From positions 1 to 34,517 of IMG/VR virus record IMGVR_UViG_3300033886_000100: a stretch of 34,517 nt of DNA. One strand, written 5' to 3'. The stretch is from a virus. The notes under the pieces were generated by a model. It did not search any database. It had not been told where the DNA came from and saw nothing but the letters and a program-made list of their open reading frames with translations. The position numbers and the translations under genes were made by a program. Of this stretch, positions 7,738 to 17,900 are shown in pieces; positions within the stretch are counted from its first letter, which is position 1; every line of letters starts with the position of its first letter.

Positions 7738-8575
7738 CACTGCCCCTTCCATCGCAACTGTGGACGAGAACACGCAGCAGACCTCGCTTCTCCAGATTGA
7801 CCCTGCGATTCTCGCCCAGTGGATGTCCCAGCGGAAGCTGCTCCACGACCTTTCCCGGTCGTTTCTGGTGGAAGGCACGGACTATGCAGTTCTCCGGAAC
7901 ACCGAACGCCCGGTCTTGCTGAAGCCCGGAGCCGAGAAGATTCTCTATCTCCACAACTGCTCGTCGGACTTCACCATCCTTGAAGCAGAAGTAGACCACG
8001 ACCGGGAGACCACTTACGTGAGCAAGCACGGCTCCACCTTGACAGCCCGCGGATTCTACCGATATGTGGTGCGCTGCGAAATCCGTCACCGCTCAACGGG
8101 TCTGTTCGTCGGCTCCGGGATTGGGGTGGCGTCGACGGCAGAGCCGAACTATGCCAACCGTCCGCGCGAGCTGGAAAACACGATTCTCAAGATGGCGGCG
8201 AAGCGAGCGATGGTCGACGCGGTAGTCAAAGCGTTCGCCCTGTCTGACCTATTCACGCAAGACCTTGAAGACATGCCAGAGATAGAAGCGGTACAGCCCC
8301 CGCCAGCGAACACCGCTCAACCCGCTCAGTCGCAGCAACCGACCAAGCTACCACCAGCAGAGAACACCAGCAAAAAACCTGTGTCCACTGTCCGCCTATT
8401 GCGTCAGGCTGGACTGACCGATGACGAGATTGAGGAGCTGGCGAACTGGGCTAGTGAGAACGACGCAACGGCTGATGTCCGGCAGGTAGTGACTTCGCTC
8501 GCGGAAGCCGATTCGCTTTCTCGGCAAGAAGTCGGGAAAGCACTGGCTGTTCTCGGATATAGGCTGTCTGCCTAA
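7706..8575 (+). CDS. Putative phage recombination / single-strand annealing-type protein
   Basis: This 289-residue protein resembles a family common in phages and mobile elements. A conserved core contains LVEGTDYAVLRNTERPVLLKPGAEKIL near 60, a beta-rich middle (YRYVVRCEIRHRSTGLFVGSGIGVASTAEPNY, near 115-150), and NTILKMAAKRAMVDAVVKAFALSDLFTQDLED near 160-195. The pattern of a GxG..S..E..Y strand followed by NT-x-x-KMA-KRA is associated with Rad52-like or other recombination proteins, but I place it there by pattern only. A Pro/Gln linker (about 195-230) leads to a C-terminal helical domain (LLRQAGLTDDEIEELANWA) resembling a UBA/CUE-like bundle. GGAGGTG precedes the ATG. Confidence 0.65.
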   Translation: MSNTNQPIQTSTAPSIATVDENTQQTSLLQIDPAILAQWMSQRKLLHDLSRSFLVEGTDYAVLRNTERPVLLKPGAEKILYLHNCSSDFTILEAEVDHDRETTYVSKHGSTLTARGFYRYVVRCEIRHRSTGLFVGSGIGVASTAEPNYANRPRELENTILKMAAKRAMVDAVVKAFALSDLFTQDLEDMPEIEAVQPPPANTAQPAQSQQPTKLPPAENTSKKPVSTVRLLRQAGLTDDEIEELANWASENDATADVRQVVTSLAEADSLSRQEVGKALAVLGYRLSA

Positions 8576-8660
8576 TCGTCGCGGGACGACGAGGCTGCAG
8601 ACACGGGCGGGGCAACGCACAGGCGTTGTAACGCAAGCCGTCGGGACGCTGCCCCGCCCG
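8576..8660 (+). other. GC-rich structured intergenic element (multi-stem)
   Basis: Directly after the stop codon a short hairpin TCGTC-GCGG-GACGA (8576-8589) is followed by a 10-bp perfect outer stem: CGGGCGGGGC (8604-8613) pairs with GCCCCGCCCG (8651-8660), extended by an A-T pair. The 37-base interior holds a second hairpin, AACGC-ACAG-GCGTT (8614-8627). No T-run follows, so this is not a standard terminator. It may be a structured RNA, a processing site or a DNA cruciform. Confidence 0.55.
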
Positions 8661-8696
8661 GAGTGCTACCAAAGAAAATATAGGGAGGCATCAGAC

Positions 8697-8909
8697 ATGA
8701 ACGCGGTCTTTACCGAAGTAGCACAGAAATTGATGCCCGGCATTCACCGGGCATCACAGCCAAGCAAAGCACCGCAAAAAGGAGGGTGGAGGTGCAACGA
8801 ACCTTTTCCGACAACACGCACCAGTGCCTCCCAGTACCTTGCAGGAAGGTTGGCAGCTACAGTATACCACAATAACGCAAACAACGCAAAAAGGGGGACA
8901 GAGCGATGA
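8697..8909 (+). CDS. Small ORF with a strong ribosome site, unknown (possibly not coding)
   Basis: This 70-residue ORF has GGGAGG 8 bases before its ATG and an ATGA overlap with the replication gene, both in favour of translation. Against it, the sequence contains a perfect 10-bp inverted repeat (8731-8756) and a second apparent ribosome site (AAAAAGGAGGGTGGAGG, 8776-8792), and the peptide has no recognisable fold (MNAVFTEVAQKLMPGIHR, then Ser/Thr/Asn-rich). A GTG at 8792 would open an alternative 27-codon ORF. It may be a leader peptide that couples translation of the initiator gene, or simply structured non-coding sequence. Confidence 0.4.
   Translation: MNAVFTEVAQKLMPGIHRASQPSKAPQKGGWRCNEPFPTTRTSASQYLAGRLAATVYHNNANNAKRGTER
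8731..8756. repeat. Perfect 10-bp inverted repeat
   Basis: TGATGCCCGG and CCGGGCATCA flank a 6-base loop (CATTCA). It is not followed by a T-run. It lies 150 bases upstream of the replication initiator gene and could regulate its translation or bind a protein. Confidence 0.7.
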
Positions 8910-10066
8910 GCCAGAAACTGATGAGACACTTGCTGAGACGACCTATTGCCTATCATCCGGTGTTCGCCGACGTGATGGGTAGTGTCGCTGGCGGGGTAAT
9001 CTTGTCGCAGCTACTATACTGGGCAAACACTTGCGCTGATAGCGACGACTGCGCCAGCTTCTGGAAGACGGATGCGCAGCTTCGGGCAGAGACCAGATGC
9101 TCTGCTGGCGAAATTGAGGCAGCGAAGGCAAGGTTGCGTTCCCTTCCGTTCGTACAGGTTGAACGCAAGGGCTTACCTGCCCGGACATGGTACTTCTTTG
9201 ACCTGCGTGCGCTGCAGGAATTCTTGGAAGACCTTGAGTTCCAACAAGATGAACAGCAGGACGGCGGAGGCGATGGTGAGTTCAACCAAGACGGGGAGAC
9301 ACCGAACTTGTTTCCGGAATTCGCCGAAACTAGTTTCGCCGATTTGCCGAAACTAGATTCCCGAAAATCGGGAAACTTGTACCCCGAAAATCGGGAAACT
9401 AGTACCCCCGAATCGCCGAAACTATATACAGAGAGTACTACAGAGAGTACTACAGAGAGTACAACAGAGAATGAAGTACAGTCTTCGACTGATTGCCGTT
9501 CGGCAATGGGGGTGAGAGTTTCGTCCCCGACCCTTTTGGTGAAGAAAACAGGGGACGATGAACATGCAGCGAAGAAACGGCAACCGGGGCTATACCAGCA
9601 GGTTGCTGGAATCATCGCTCGCGTCACTGGCTCCCATGCCCCGCCTTCTGAGGTTCGCAGCTGTTTGCGGTACGTGCGGGAGTCGGTCGGGCAACCAGCG
9701 TCCGATGGAGGTCTTACGCTAGAGCAGATAGAGGACACGTGGCGTCGGTGCCGCGCGAACGCACGAGACCCAGACAAGTGCACGCTCCGTTGGGTGTTGA
9801 CGAACTGGTCACTTGCCCGGTCAATCGCCGAAGGTTCGCGCCAGCCTGAGCGGGAGCGGGTAAGAGCGCAGCCAGACGTCGCACTACCGAGGAGATACAC
9901 TACTCCGCAGATTGTGCAGGAAGCGGTCTCAGTCTTTGACCGCGATGATGCTCGTGAGTGTTACCGGCAGGCTGGAATACAAGGGATAGAGCAGATAAAG
10001 TCAGTGCTAGAGCTACTGAAGAGCAAGGAGGTAGAGGATGGACACGGCTACTATCATGGCGTATAA
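8906..10066 (+). CDS. Replication initiator / replisome organiser with intragenic origin
   Basis: The N-terminal 110 residues (RRPIAYHPVFADVMGSVAGGVILSQLLYWA, then WKTDAQLRAETRCSAGEIEAAKARL) form a winged-helix DNA-binding domain of the kind found in phage replication proteins. A low-complexity middle (about 115-190; runs of Glu/Asp/Gln, then ...ETS..PKL... and TESTTESTTEST) coincides with an array of DNA repeats. The C-terminal part (about 225-380) includes LYQQVAGIIARVTG and LRWVLTNWSLARSI, reminiscent of DnaD/DnaC-recruiting domains. This domain order with repeats inside the gene is like lambda gene O. The ATG follows GGGGGA. No helicase or polymerase gene was seen nearby, so host replication enzymes are presumably recruited. 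Confidence 0.75.
   Translation: MSQKLMRHLLRRPIAYHPVFADVMGSVAGGVILSQLLYWANTCADSDDCASFWKTDAQLRAETRCSAGEIEAAKARLRSLPFVQVERKGLPARTWYFFDLRALQEFLEDLEFQQDEQQDGGGDGEFNQDGETPNLFPEFAETSFADLPKLDSRKSGNLYPENRETSTPESPKLYTESTTESTTESTTENEVQSSTDCRSAMGVRVSSPTLLVKKTGDDEHAAKKRQPGLYQQVAGIIARVTGSHAPPSEVRSCLRYVRESVGQPASDGGLTLEQIEDTWRRCRANARDPDKCTLRWVLTNWSLARSIAEGSRQPERERVRAQPDVALPRRYTTPQIVQEAVSVFDRDDARECYRQAGIQGIEQIKSVLELLKSKEVEDGHGYYHGV
9300..9425. repeat. Iteron array, 23-bp period, inside the initiator gene (putative origin)
   Basis: Five copies of an 11-bp core (GCCGAAACTAG and variants CGGGAAACTTG, CGGGAAACTAG, GCCGAAACTAT) begin at 9323, 9346, 9369, 9392 and 9415, exactly 23 bases apart. A degenerate sixth begins near 9300. 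Between them lie palindromes, such as CGAAACTAGTTTCG (9325-9338) and TTCCCGA-AAA-TCGGGAA (9358-9374). Because 23 is not a multiple of three, the repeats are read in changing frames and are conserved as DNA, not as protein. Confidence 0.85.
9427..9474. repeat. 12-bp tandem repeats next to the iterons
   Basis: TACAGAGAGTAC occurs three times head to tail (9427, 9439, 9451), followed by a degenerate fourth copy. The unit is four codons long and encodes TEST repeats. It is more AT-rich than the surrounding gene and could be the unwinding segment of the origin, or simply slipped-strand expansion. Confidence 0.8.
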
Positions 10067-10487
10067 GCGCAGGTACGTCGGTCAGCGGATATTGGTCAAC
10101 GGTCGGATGCTGTCGTGCAGGTACTGCAGCAGCCACTTAGGGGTCTACGATGCCGTGCTGTATACGGCATGGGACACTGCGAAGAAACAGGAAGTAGAGC
10201 TGATTGCGCTTGTTCTGCGTTGCACTGGGTCGGACGCCAGTGGCAAGCAGTGCGGATACACTAGTGTTCTCCCGCTGACGGAATCCCTGCAGCTATCCCT
10301 GCAGTGCCGCCCGCTGATACCCGAACAGGCTGACGAAATCCGGAACTGGCTATATGATTTTGATAGGTGGCAGCGAGTGGGCCTGAGAGAGATGCCGGAA
10401 GAAGGGGAGAGAGCCACGGACTTCGGGGAAAATGCGACGGCGGATTGGTCACTGAAAATGCATCAGTGCAAAATGCATCACCAGTGA
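10038..10487 (+). CDS. Small protein with zinc-ribbon-like cysteines, unknown function
   Basis: This 149-residue protein starts at the ATG at 10038 after AAGGAGGT and overlaps the replication gene by 29 bases. It has a CxxC pair (LSCRYCSS, residues 27-30), then a long strand-rich stretch (DAVLYTAWDTAKKQEVELIALVLRC) and two further cysteines (RCTGSDASGKQCGYTS, near 62-72), which could form a four-cysteine zinc ribbon. The C-terminal 40 residues are acidic, ending in a His/Met-rich tail. It may be a replication or recombination accessory factor given its neighbours, but I do not recognise the family. Confidence 0.7.
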   Translation: MDTATIMAYKRRYVGQRILVNGRMLSCRYCSSHLGVYDAVLYTAWDTAKKQEVELIALVLRCTGSDASGKQCGYTSVLPLTESLQLSLQCRPLIPEQADEIRNWLYDFDRWQRVGLREMPEEGERATDFGENATADWSLKMHQCKMHHQ

Positions 10488-10502
10488 GAGGACACTGAAG
10501 CA

Positions 10503-10841
10503 ATGAGCAGGAGCAGGCGTGATACTGGGTCACCATTCTCTGACTCACGTGGATATCATGTGCCAGAGCGCGACTTCCTGCAAGCAGTGCGGGACTACGC
10601 GCGGCTGATGGGTTGGGCAGACTACCACACGTGGCATAGTTTGCACTCGCCTTCCGGTTTCCCCGATTTGGTGTTGGTCCGACCACCTCGGGTGATTTTC
10701 GCCGAGCTCAAGTCGGAGAAAGGGCAAGTCTCTTCGTCGCAAGAAGTGTGGGTCAAGCTCTTGCAGAATTGTCCGGGCGTGGAGTGCTACTTATGGCGTC
10801 CATCAGACTGGGAGCAGATTGTGAGGATTCTCAAGAGATGA
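10503..10841 (+). CDS. VRR-NUC domain nuclease
   Basis: This 112-residue protein has the compact VRR-NUC core of PD-(D/E)XK nucleases: PERDFLQAVRDYARLMGW at the start, then SGFPDLVLVRPPRVIFAELKSEKGQVSSSQEVWV near 51-84, where PD (54-55) and ELK (68-70) supply the catalytic Asp, Glu and Lys. Such standalone domains in phages are thought to process branched DNA or Holliday junctions during replication and recombination. The ATG follows a weak purine-rich site, and the stop overlaps the next start (ATGA). Its place after the initiator and annealing genes fits a recombination role. Confidence 0.85.
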   Translation: MSRSRRDTGSPFSDSRGYHVPERDFLQAVRDYARLMGWADYHTWHSLHSPSGFPDLVLVRPPRVIFAELKSEKGQVSSSQEVWVKLLQNCPGVECYLWRPSDWEQIVRILKR

Positions 10842-11299
10842 ACGAGCGAATACAAGCAGCGAACGTCGTGATTCGGTTCGCCGAAGGCGATGACCCATAT
10901 GCTATCCAGAAATTACTGAATGAGCAAGGCACATTCGGCTTGGTGTACCTTAGTGCTGTTGTAAGCTGGCTGAGAAGTCGCAGGGTGTTGGTGGCTATTG
11001 ACGAGGAATCTGGTGAGCTGGTTGGGATACTGGTATTCGGGATTCACCCCGCGACGAAGATTCTTCAGATTCGGGCGATATCCGTGCGCAAGGATTATCG
11101 CCGAAGAGGGGTAGGGACTTCTCTGATGGCTGCGGCTGAATCATTAGCTGCAAGCTCTGGCATGGAAGCGACTGAGCTGTTGTGCGCGGTAGGCAACCCG
11201 GCGAACTACTTCTACCTGTCCCTTGGCTACGAGAATGTCGGATACACGCAGTCCCGCAAGGGGCATGTGATGTGCTGCTGGCGCAAGACCTTGCGGTAG
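10838..11299 (+). CDS. GNAT-family N-acetyltransferase
   Basis: This 153-residue protein carries the acetyl-CoA binding motif A, ISVRKDYRRRGVGTSLMAAAESLA (R-x-x-G-x-G), in the middle, with GELVGILVFGIHP before it and FYLSLGYENVGY near the end, the usual GNAT order. The substrate is unknown; phage GNATs may acetylate a host protein, tRNA or a small molecule. The ATG at 10838 overlaps the stop of the nuclease gene. An upstream in-frame ATG at 10748 lies inside that gene and is not needed. It is the last gene before the first promoter cassette, so it probably ends the first early segment. Confidence 0.88.
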   Translation: MNERIQAANVVIRFAEGDDPYAIQKLLNEQGTFGLVYLSAVVSWLRSRRVLVAIDEESGELVGILVFGIHPATKILQIRAISVRKDYRRRGVGTSLMAAAESLAASSGMEATELLCAVGNPANYFYLSLGYENVGYTQSRKGHVMCCWRKTLR

Positions 11300-11326
11300 C
11301 CCGCTGTTCCCCTACTGCTACCACAC

Positions 11327-11421
11327 TCGCACGAGAATTTTTTTGCAATTTTTTTTTCAAACCCCCCCCGAATCCTATTGACTTCTTGTGGCGCATTATG
11401 TATAATACAAGTGTAGAAAGA
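11327..11421 (+). promoter_or_regulatory. Promoter cassette, copy 1
   Basis: A 95-bp segment nearly identical to 12790-12885. It contains T7 and T9 runs separated by GCAA, a run of 8 C, then TTGACT (11378-11383), a 17-base spacer and TATAAT (11401-11406). The T-runs upstream of the -35 box could act as an UP element or bend DNA. It drives the gene at 11482 and probably that at 11995. Confidence 0.9.
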
Positions 11422-11428
11422 AAACAAA

Positions 11429-11465
11429 ACCCCGCCGTCGGGGGACTGATGAGCATGGGCGGGGT
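11429..11465 (+). promoter_or_regulatory. Leader hairpin element, copy 1
   Basis: ACCCCGCC (11429-11436) can pair with GGCGGGGT (11458-11465), enclosing a 21-base interior that contains CGGGG and CTGATGAGCA. The first arm can instead pair with the inner CGGGG, so two exclusive structures are possible. It ends immediately before the GAAGGAGG ribosome site of the 11482 gene. The same 37-base element recurs at 11942-11978. Confidence 0.65.
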
Positions 11466-11481
11466 GAAGGAGGTAACGGCA

Positions 11482-11868
11482 ATGTGGCTAAGTGCAAAAC
11501 AGGTCAGGGCTTTGACCGGTCTGGAAAGACACCAGGTCGACTGGTGGCGCAAGAGCGGGAAAGTGCAGGCTCGCAAGTGGCAAAGGATGTGGCTCTACAA
11601 TGTCGCAGACGTGTATCGGATTTCCGAGCAGGCGCGTGAAGCACTGGCGGAGCTGAGCAGATTCGTCGAACGAACGGAGAACGGCAAACATTTCACTGAA
11701 GCGTTTCGCTACTGGCGGGAATTGGAAGCGGCTGACTTGATTGAGGTGGAACGCCCCAAGCATCCCGCGACGGGACTGCAATACGACGAACAGTACTATC
11801 GCGCGACGCTCACTTTCGAGGGGGCGCAACTGGCCAATCTGATAGAAGAGCTTCGCGCAGATGAGTGA
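11482..11868 (+). CDS. Helix-turn-helix protein (MerR/excisionase-like N-terminus)
   Basis: This 128-residue protein begins MWLSAKQVRALTGLERHQVDWWRKSGKVQARKWQRMWLYNVADVYRI (split here only by description: a winged HTH of the MerR/HTH_17 kind over residues 1-45). Confidence 0.
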   Translation: MWLSAKQVRALTGLERHQVDWWRKSGKVQARKWQRMWLYNVADVYRISEQAREALAELSRFVERTENGKHFTEAFRYWRELEAADLIEVERPKHPATGLQYDEQYYRATLTFEGAQLANLIEELRADE

Positions 11869-11895
11869 GTGGAGCGGCCGACGCAATAAAGCGAA

Positions 11896-11923
11896 ACCCG
11901 TGCTGCCCATTGGGTAGCCGGGT
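11896..11923 (+). other. placeholder
   Basis: placeholder. Confidence 0.1.
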
Positions 11924-14900
11924 CTCCCCCCAAAACCCAATACCCCGCCGGCGGGGGGACTGACGAGCAGGGCGGGGTCAGAAGGAGGAGAAAGATGATA
12001 CTGCCAACCGGCAAATGGGAAGATTACAACTGCGTAGTGCGGGCATGGCGACTAGCCAGATGGGCCAACCACGCATGGGGTCAACTGCCAGACGGCGCAT
12101 TGCCCGAAGTCTGGAATGTCTGCCCGTCGCTGTTTGCATTCTGCCACCTGTTGCCCGGCTACGCCGTTGCCCGCGGCTGGATTGCCGAGGGCCCGGCGGG
12201 CTACGGCGTGTTGGGCCCGCTATATCAAGACGGCGCACTGGCGGTCTACATCGGCGGCAAGTCGCAAGCAATCGCCCGCTTGAAGCCGGGCGAGAGCACC
12301 GTGCGCTACGAGCACGGTGTCAGATACGCCGAAGCCACCTTGGCCGATGGCATCGTGGTAGGCGCGGAAGGTTACCGCGCCGAGCCACGGGATTGGGCAC
12401 GGCTCGCTCGGCTCTTAATCGTCGCCGAGGAGCCGACTGACTTGGAAGCGCAGGGAATCGCGGAGTCCTTGCGCAATATGGCCGGCGAAGAGCCGGCTGC
12501 ACTGGAAGAGTTTGACAAATATTTCGCGCTCACCGGGCCCGACATTCTCGCCGGGCCGGATGTTATCGCGCGATAGTTCCACCAATCCCATTCCCGCCTT
12601 CGGGCGGGATTTTTTTATGGCCCGGCTGGGCGGGAAGGGCGCGGAAATGCCAAAAATGCAACGCAGATGGGCTGTGGTGGTCGCTCGGGAAAGAAGAAGG
12701 GCAGCTTGTATGCCTTCTACGCATATCCCGCTCCAATTCCAACGCGCTCACGAACTGCGCCAGCGCATAGTTGCGGTCGGATTCCGCTATCGCACGAGAA
12801 TTTTTTTGCAATTTTTTTTTCAAACCCCCCCCCGAATCCTATTGACTTCTTGTGGCGCATTATGTATAATAAAAGTGTAGAAAGACATAACACAGGAGGT
12901 GCAACATGCAAAGAATTGGATGCGTCGTCGGCTGGGACCTTCCGAGAAGTGTCCCTGCCCACCGGGTGCTGAAGATTCAGCAGGACGGGGTGCTCAGCCC
13001 AATCAATCTCTGGGCGAGCAATATCGCGTCTCAGGCGTCGCAGGATGTCTTGCGACGGCACTTTGAAGCGGGGACATTCCTGAAGCAGGTGCAGCGGGAT
13101 GGGAAGAGGTGGCGGTATGCCGTGGTCAAGCATATCGTCATCGAGTCTGTCCCCCCGACGGCTGAGGAAAAGGTCATCGCCTACATCACGATTGACGCTG
13201 AGCAGCTGGTGAGTGTCACCGAGTTCTCCATCGATGGCTCGGTGAAAACAGAAACACTGCCCGCCATGCAGCCTACAGTGGTGGGGGTAGCACTCGCAGC
13301 TTACATGCGCTACCATTTCTGTCCCCCGCTCCGGCAAGCAGGAGGCTCATACTTCATCCCACAGCACAAGTCTTCGCTCCTGGATACCATTCGCAGTGTA
13401 ATCGATACGGTCCAGGGGCATCTCACCATATTCTATGTAGCTGGTGAGCCAGTAGAGCAAGCGAGCCTGCTGCAGCCGGTTGCACAGATGTTTGAGGAGA
13501 TGGTCGCTCAGCTGCGGGAGACCATCGCAACTCTCAAGCGGTCACAGAGCCTGGAGTCGGTAGCCGGTAAGGTCGGTGGACTGGTGCAGGAGGCGCGGGT
13601 GTATGCCGATGTTCTCAACCTGTACTCCGACGAGCTACGGAAACAGCTAGAGACCGCTGAGAAGGCTCTCTATCAGGCTCTCGAAGAGCGACGACAAGCA
13701 TTAGGAGGTGCAACGAAATGAAGTTCGTGGAGCGTGATGATGTTCTGGAGATGCTCGCTCTCGGATGGGTTTCTGGTGAGCACAGCTTGCTGCTCGGCCC
13801 TCCGGGGACAGCGAAGACTGCGCTGGTGCAAGAGTTCGCGAAGGCAGTGGCAGTGCCGGTGTTTCACCGGCTGCTGACCCAGTTCACCACGCCGGATGAG
13901 CTGCTCGGCCCGGTAGACATTGCAGCTCTGAAGGCAGGTCGTGTGGAGCGTGTGGTAACCGGGTTCCTTCCTACCGCGGAGATTGTATTCCTGGACGAGG
14001 TGTTCAAGGCGAACTCCGCGATACTGAATACGCTTTTGGATGCGATGGAGTATCGGCGACTGCTCATCTCGCCGACTCAGCAGCTGCAGCTGCCCTTGCG
14101 GATGCTGGTCGGAGCGAGCAATGAGTATCCGCAGAATGGACTGGAAGCATTCGCCGACCGGTTCACCTTGCGGTCATACGTCGGGTATGTCTCTCAAACC
14201 GGATTTCTCCAGATGCTTCAGGGTTCAGGGTCAGAAGTCGTCCCGCCGGTAGTCCCTGCATCTCCCGCCGACCCGACGTCCGTATTCCCCCTGCTTGCGC
14301 AGCTGCGCCAAGAGCTTGATGGAACTATCTCTGACCGTCGCTGGGTGAAGCTGGCGAAGCTCATCGGATGGCACGCAGCGATGCAGGGGAAGCCAGCTGC
14401 GGACGCTAGTGACCTGCTGGTGGCTCGGTTTGTGCTGTGGCAGCCAGAAAGCGGGCGTGAGGGCTATCTGAAGCTCGAGGCTCGCCTATACGACCTGGCG
14501 ATGCCCGAAGTGGCGCAGGCACGGGCGATGGTGAAAGAGATTGAGGAGGCCTATGCTGGCGCCAAGACGTTCGCCGAGAAGCTGCAGGTCGCAGCTCGGA
14601 TTCAAACTGCGGTGAAAGCGATGGAGAGAATGGGAAAGGACAGGGTAGGCCAGTACATTGACCAGTCTCTCCGAATATATGATGCGCTGCTACAGGAGGT
14701 GAAACCCAGTGCTGGCGATTGAGTCTTCCCCGATTGCGAAAGCAGGCTTTCAATTAGCGCGAGAGTTGCAGCTGGTCTCCCCACCGCCAGAAGACAGGCA
14801 GCTGCAGGCTCAGGATGTATTCTCTATGCTCTATGAGACGATGCCCAGGCTGGTGGAGCAGTGCCCGGATAGGGCATGGCACGCTGTCGTCGGGGAAGCA

Positions 14901-17900
14901 CTCGGCAGTGCTAGCTACAAAGAACTCCATGATGTGGCGATGCTCGAGCATGAGGTGGCGGGCATCGCCACCGACCGGCTACTCCCTGACCTGCTGGCGG
15001 TCTATGACCGGCACAAGGAACTGGAGCAACAGCAGAAAGAAGGGAGGGTCGGGGAGGAAGAAGCAGAGAAGGAGCAGCTGAAGCTGGCAGTACGGGTGCG
15101 TCGTGCGGTCGCAGCTGCTGAGAAGGAAGCTGCAGATGCCAAGCAGATTCTTGCTCTTGCCCCAGAGGCAGGCGATGAGCGAGCGCAGTTCCTGAAGCTG
15201 GCTCTCTCGTTGCCAGATGCAGCGAGGCGAGCCGCTGTGGAGCTGGCAAAGCTCTATGGGAGACTCCGGGAACAGGCTGCAGCACTACAGGCGCAACAGA
15301 TTGACCGGGTGGTGCTTCCCACAGGGATAACGCTTGGAGATGACTTGCTGAACCAGTTGCCTGCCGAGTACGCCTTTCTGGATGACCTAGACCTGGAACT
15401 GCTCTGGCTCTCCCGCTATGTAGACAAGTCTCTGATGGTCTACGAGAGGCAGACAGTGAGCAAGCGGAAGCTAGCACGTGGTGATGCGGTGGTTCTCGTA
15501 GACGAGTCAGGGAGTATGTCGGGTGAGCGGGTGCAGCTGGCGAAGGCGTTCGCCTTGCTGGTGAAGCAGACGATAGAGCAAGATGCTTCGCGGAGTTGCC
15601 ATCTGGCAAGCTTCTCTACTGAGATACACCCAGCTCACGACATTCTGCTGTGGGCTAGCCAGCAACTCGGGGGTGGCACGAGCTTTGACATGGCTTTGCA
15701 GTATGCGCTGCAAGTGCTGGCGGAGAGGGAGAATGCTGACCTGGTGGTGGTGACCGATGGCGAGGACAATGTATCGCCCGACATCGCCGAGGCGATACTG
15801 CGGAATAAACAGGAGCGAGGGTGGCGGCTATTCGTAGTCTACATTGACAACGCCCCACGCTCGCTCGCCGGACTTGCCGACAGTGAGGTGATGCTGTCGG
15901 CGAATGCGCTTGAGATACTAACATGACCGAGAATGGCAGGAGGTGAAACATGAACAACGCAAACAAAAAGAAGCTGCTCACCGTGAATGAGCTGGCGCAA
16001 ATGCTCAACCTGGCTCCGATAACCATCTACAAGCTGATAGAGCGCAGGGAGCTGCCGGTGCTGAAGGTAGGGAGAGTCTACCGGTTTGACCCCGACGAAG
16101 TGTTCAGCTTCGCCAGGGTGAACCTAGACGAGGACTCCCTGAGGGAAGTGGAAGGAGAGGAGGGAGACGATGAAGACCCGCCTGCATAGCTTATGCCAGT
16201 GCAGCAGAATCGCCCCATCGGCTTATGACCCTGACCGGTGTGCGCTGTGTGGGCGCTGGCTACACCCGGTAGCGAGGCAGATTCTGAAAGAAATCGAATT
16301 GGGACAGCACCATGACAAGGATAAAGGCTTCACCGAGTACCTCGAGTACCTCATTCTCGCGGTACTGCTGCTGCTTGCGGGTTTACTGCTGTTCCAAGCT
16401 CTTCACTAGCAGGTAGTGCAGCAGGTTGGACAAGTCGGGCGGTGAGGAGCCGAGGGTGGCTTCCCACTGCCCACCGGGGTGAATCACCAGTCGCTGCAGA
16501 ACGAGTGTTCGTGCCAACACTGTAGGTATACGCAATCGATAACGGTGCGGGTATAGCAATCTCCAGTCTAAATCGGCTCCGCTCACTTCAATCCGCCTTT
16601 CAGGAACGGCAAACTGCAAAAACTCTGCTGCTGCTTGCATCTCTCCACTCATTGCATCCACCACACTGTCTCGCTGCCTCACCACTGGTAGCACACCGAA
16701 TACTGTCTCTGAATCCTGTGCTTCTGCCTTGAGCTCAGGGTCTGCATCCCCGGTGTATATCACATTCCCTGCCCGGTATTCTGCCGATACTGCATATCCA
16801 TACCGGTACGGTCTGTTTTCAGCAGACGGTGCTAGCAATACACACCGTATTCTCGTCTCACCGCTGACAGCTTGCCAGCCCAAGCGTACCCGTGCCGCTA
16901 CAGACCCGGCAGGCACAGACAAGTTCTGTGAAGTGTACCGTGTCCAGGTGATGTTGTCCTCATCTACATTGTCCTGCACATTCATTGAGGCAATAGTTGT
17001 GCTGACAAAATTGCCCTGCTCATTGTACCAATCTACGTAGACCGCTGGAGTAGAACCTGAAGAAAACAGTGTTACTGTATAGCTGGATTGACGTGCACTC
17101 AGACTGCCAATGTCAGACTGAAGCTCTATCCACCGACCAGAGGGAAGCGACAACGACAACCAGACATGCTTGCCCTCACTCACACCAATCGGGCGCATCC
17201 AGTCGATGTCATAGTGTGTGCCCAGTTGCAACGGAGGTGAGCCTGAATCCGGTTGCAGCAGCCAGCCGCGCTGAATGGCTTGATAGGGGCGATAGACCTG
17301 CACTTCATCCAAGTATAGCCGTTTGCCGTGATAGGTGTTAAACCGAATCCTCGCTTGTACTGTTGCACTGTTCGCGAACCTAAACGGGGGAATAGGTATC
17401 CAGTGCCAGTGTGCCTCGGAGTGGAAGATGCCGGTAATCTCCGCATCATACGCAGTCTCTGTTAGTGCATTAGCACTGTCAAATCCTCGTATCTGAACCC
17501 GAACCTTGACAGTGCTAGGTCCACCACACTCTTGTGCCATATTCGGGCTGCACCCTAGTGCAAACCCACCTGCATACTGCAATCCGGGTGTCACCGGAAA
17601 CACACCAGACGTGAGCCAACCTTGTGCGCTATACTCATGGCAATCATTGAAGAAGAAGCAGTAGTTGCCTGTGTAGCCGTAGTTCCACTCCCATGAGTAG
17701 TCGATGTCGGGGTATGGTGGTAGAACCCAATCCGCCCACATGGTCTCAAACGATGGGTTAGGTACGAGGTTCTGCCTCTCACCTCCAGAGGACGACAATA
17801 TCACATCTGCAAAGTCCGGATTGGGTATGGCATTGCGGTTGACGGGATTGCTCATCAGGAATCGGATGCGGTTGACGATTCTGTCATACTGCTCGTCCCA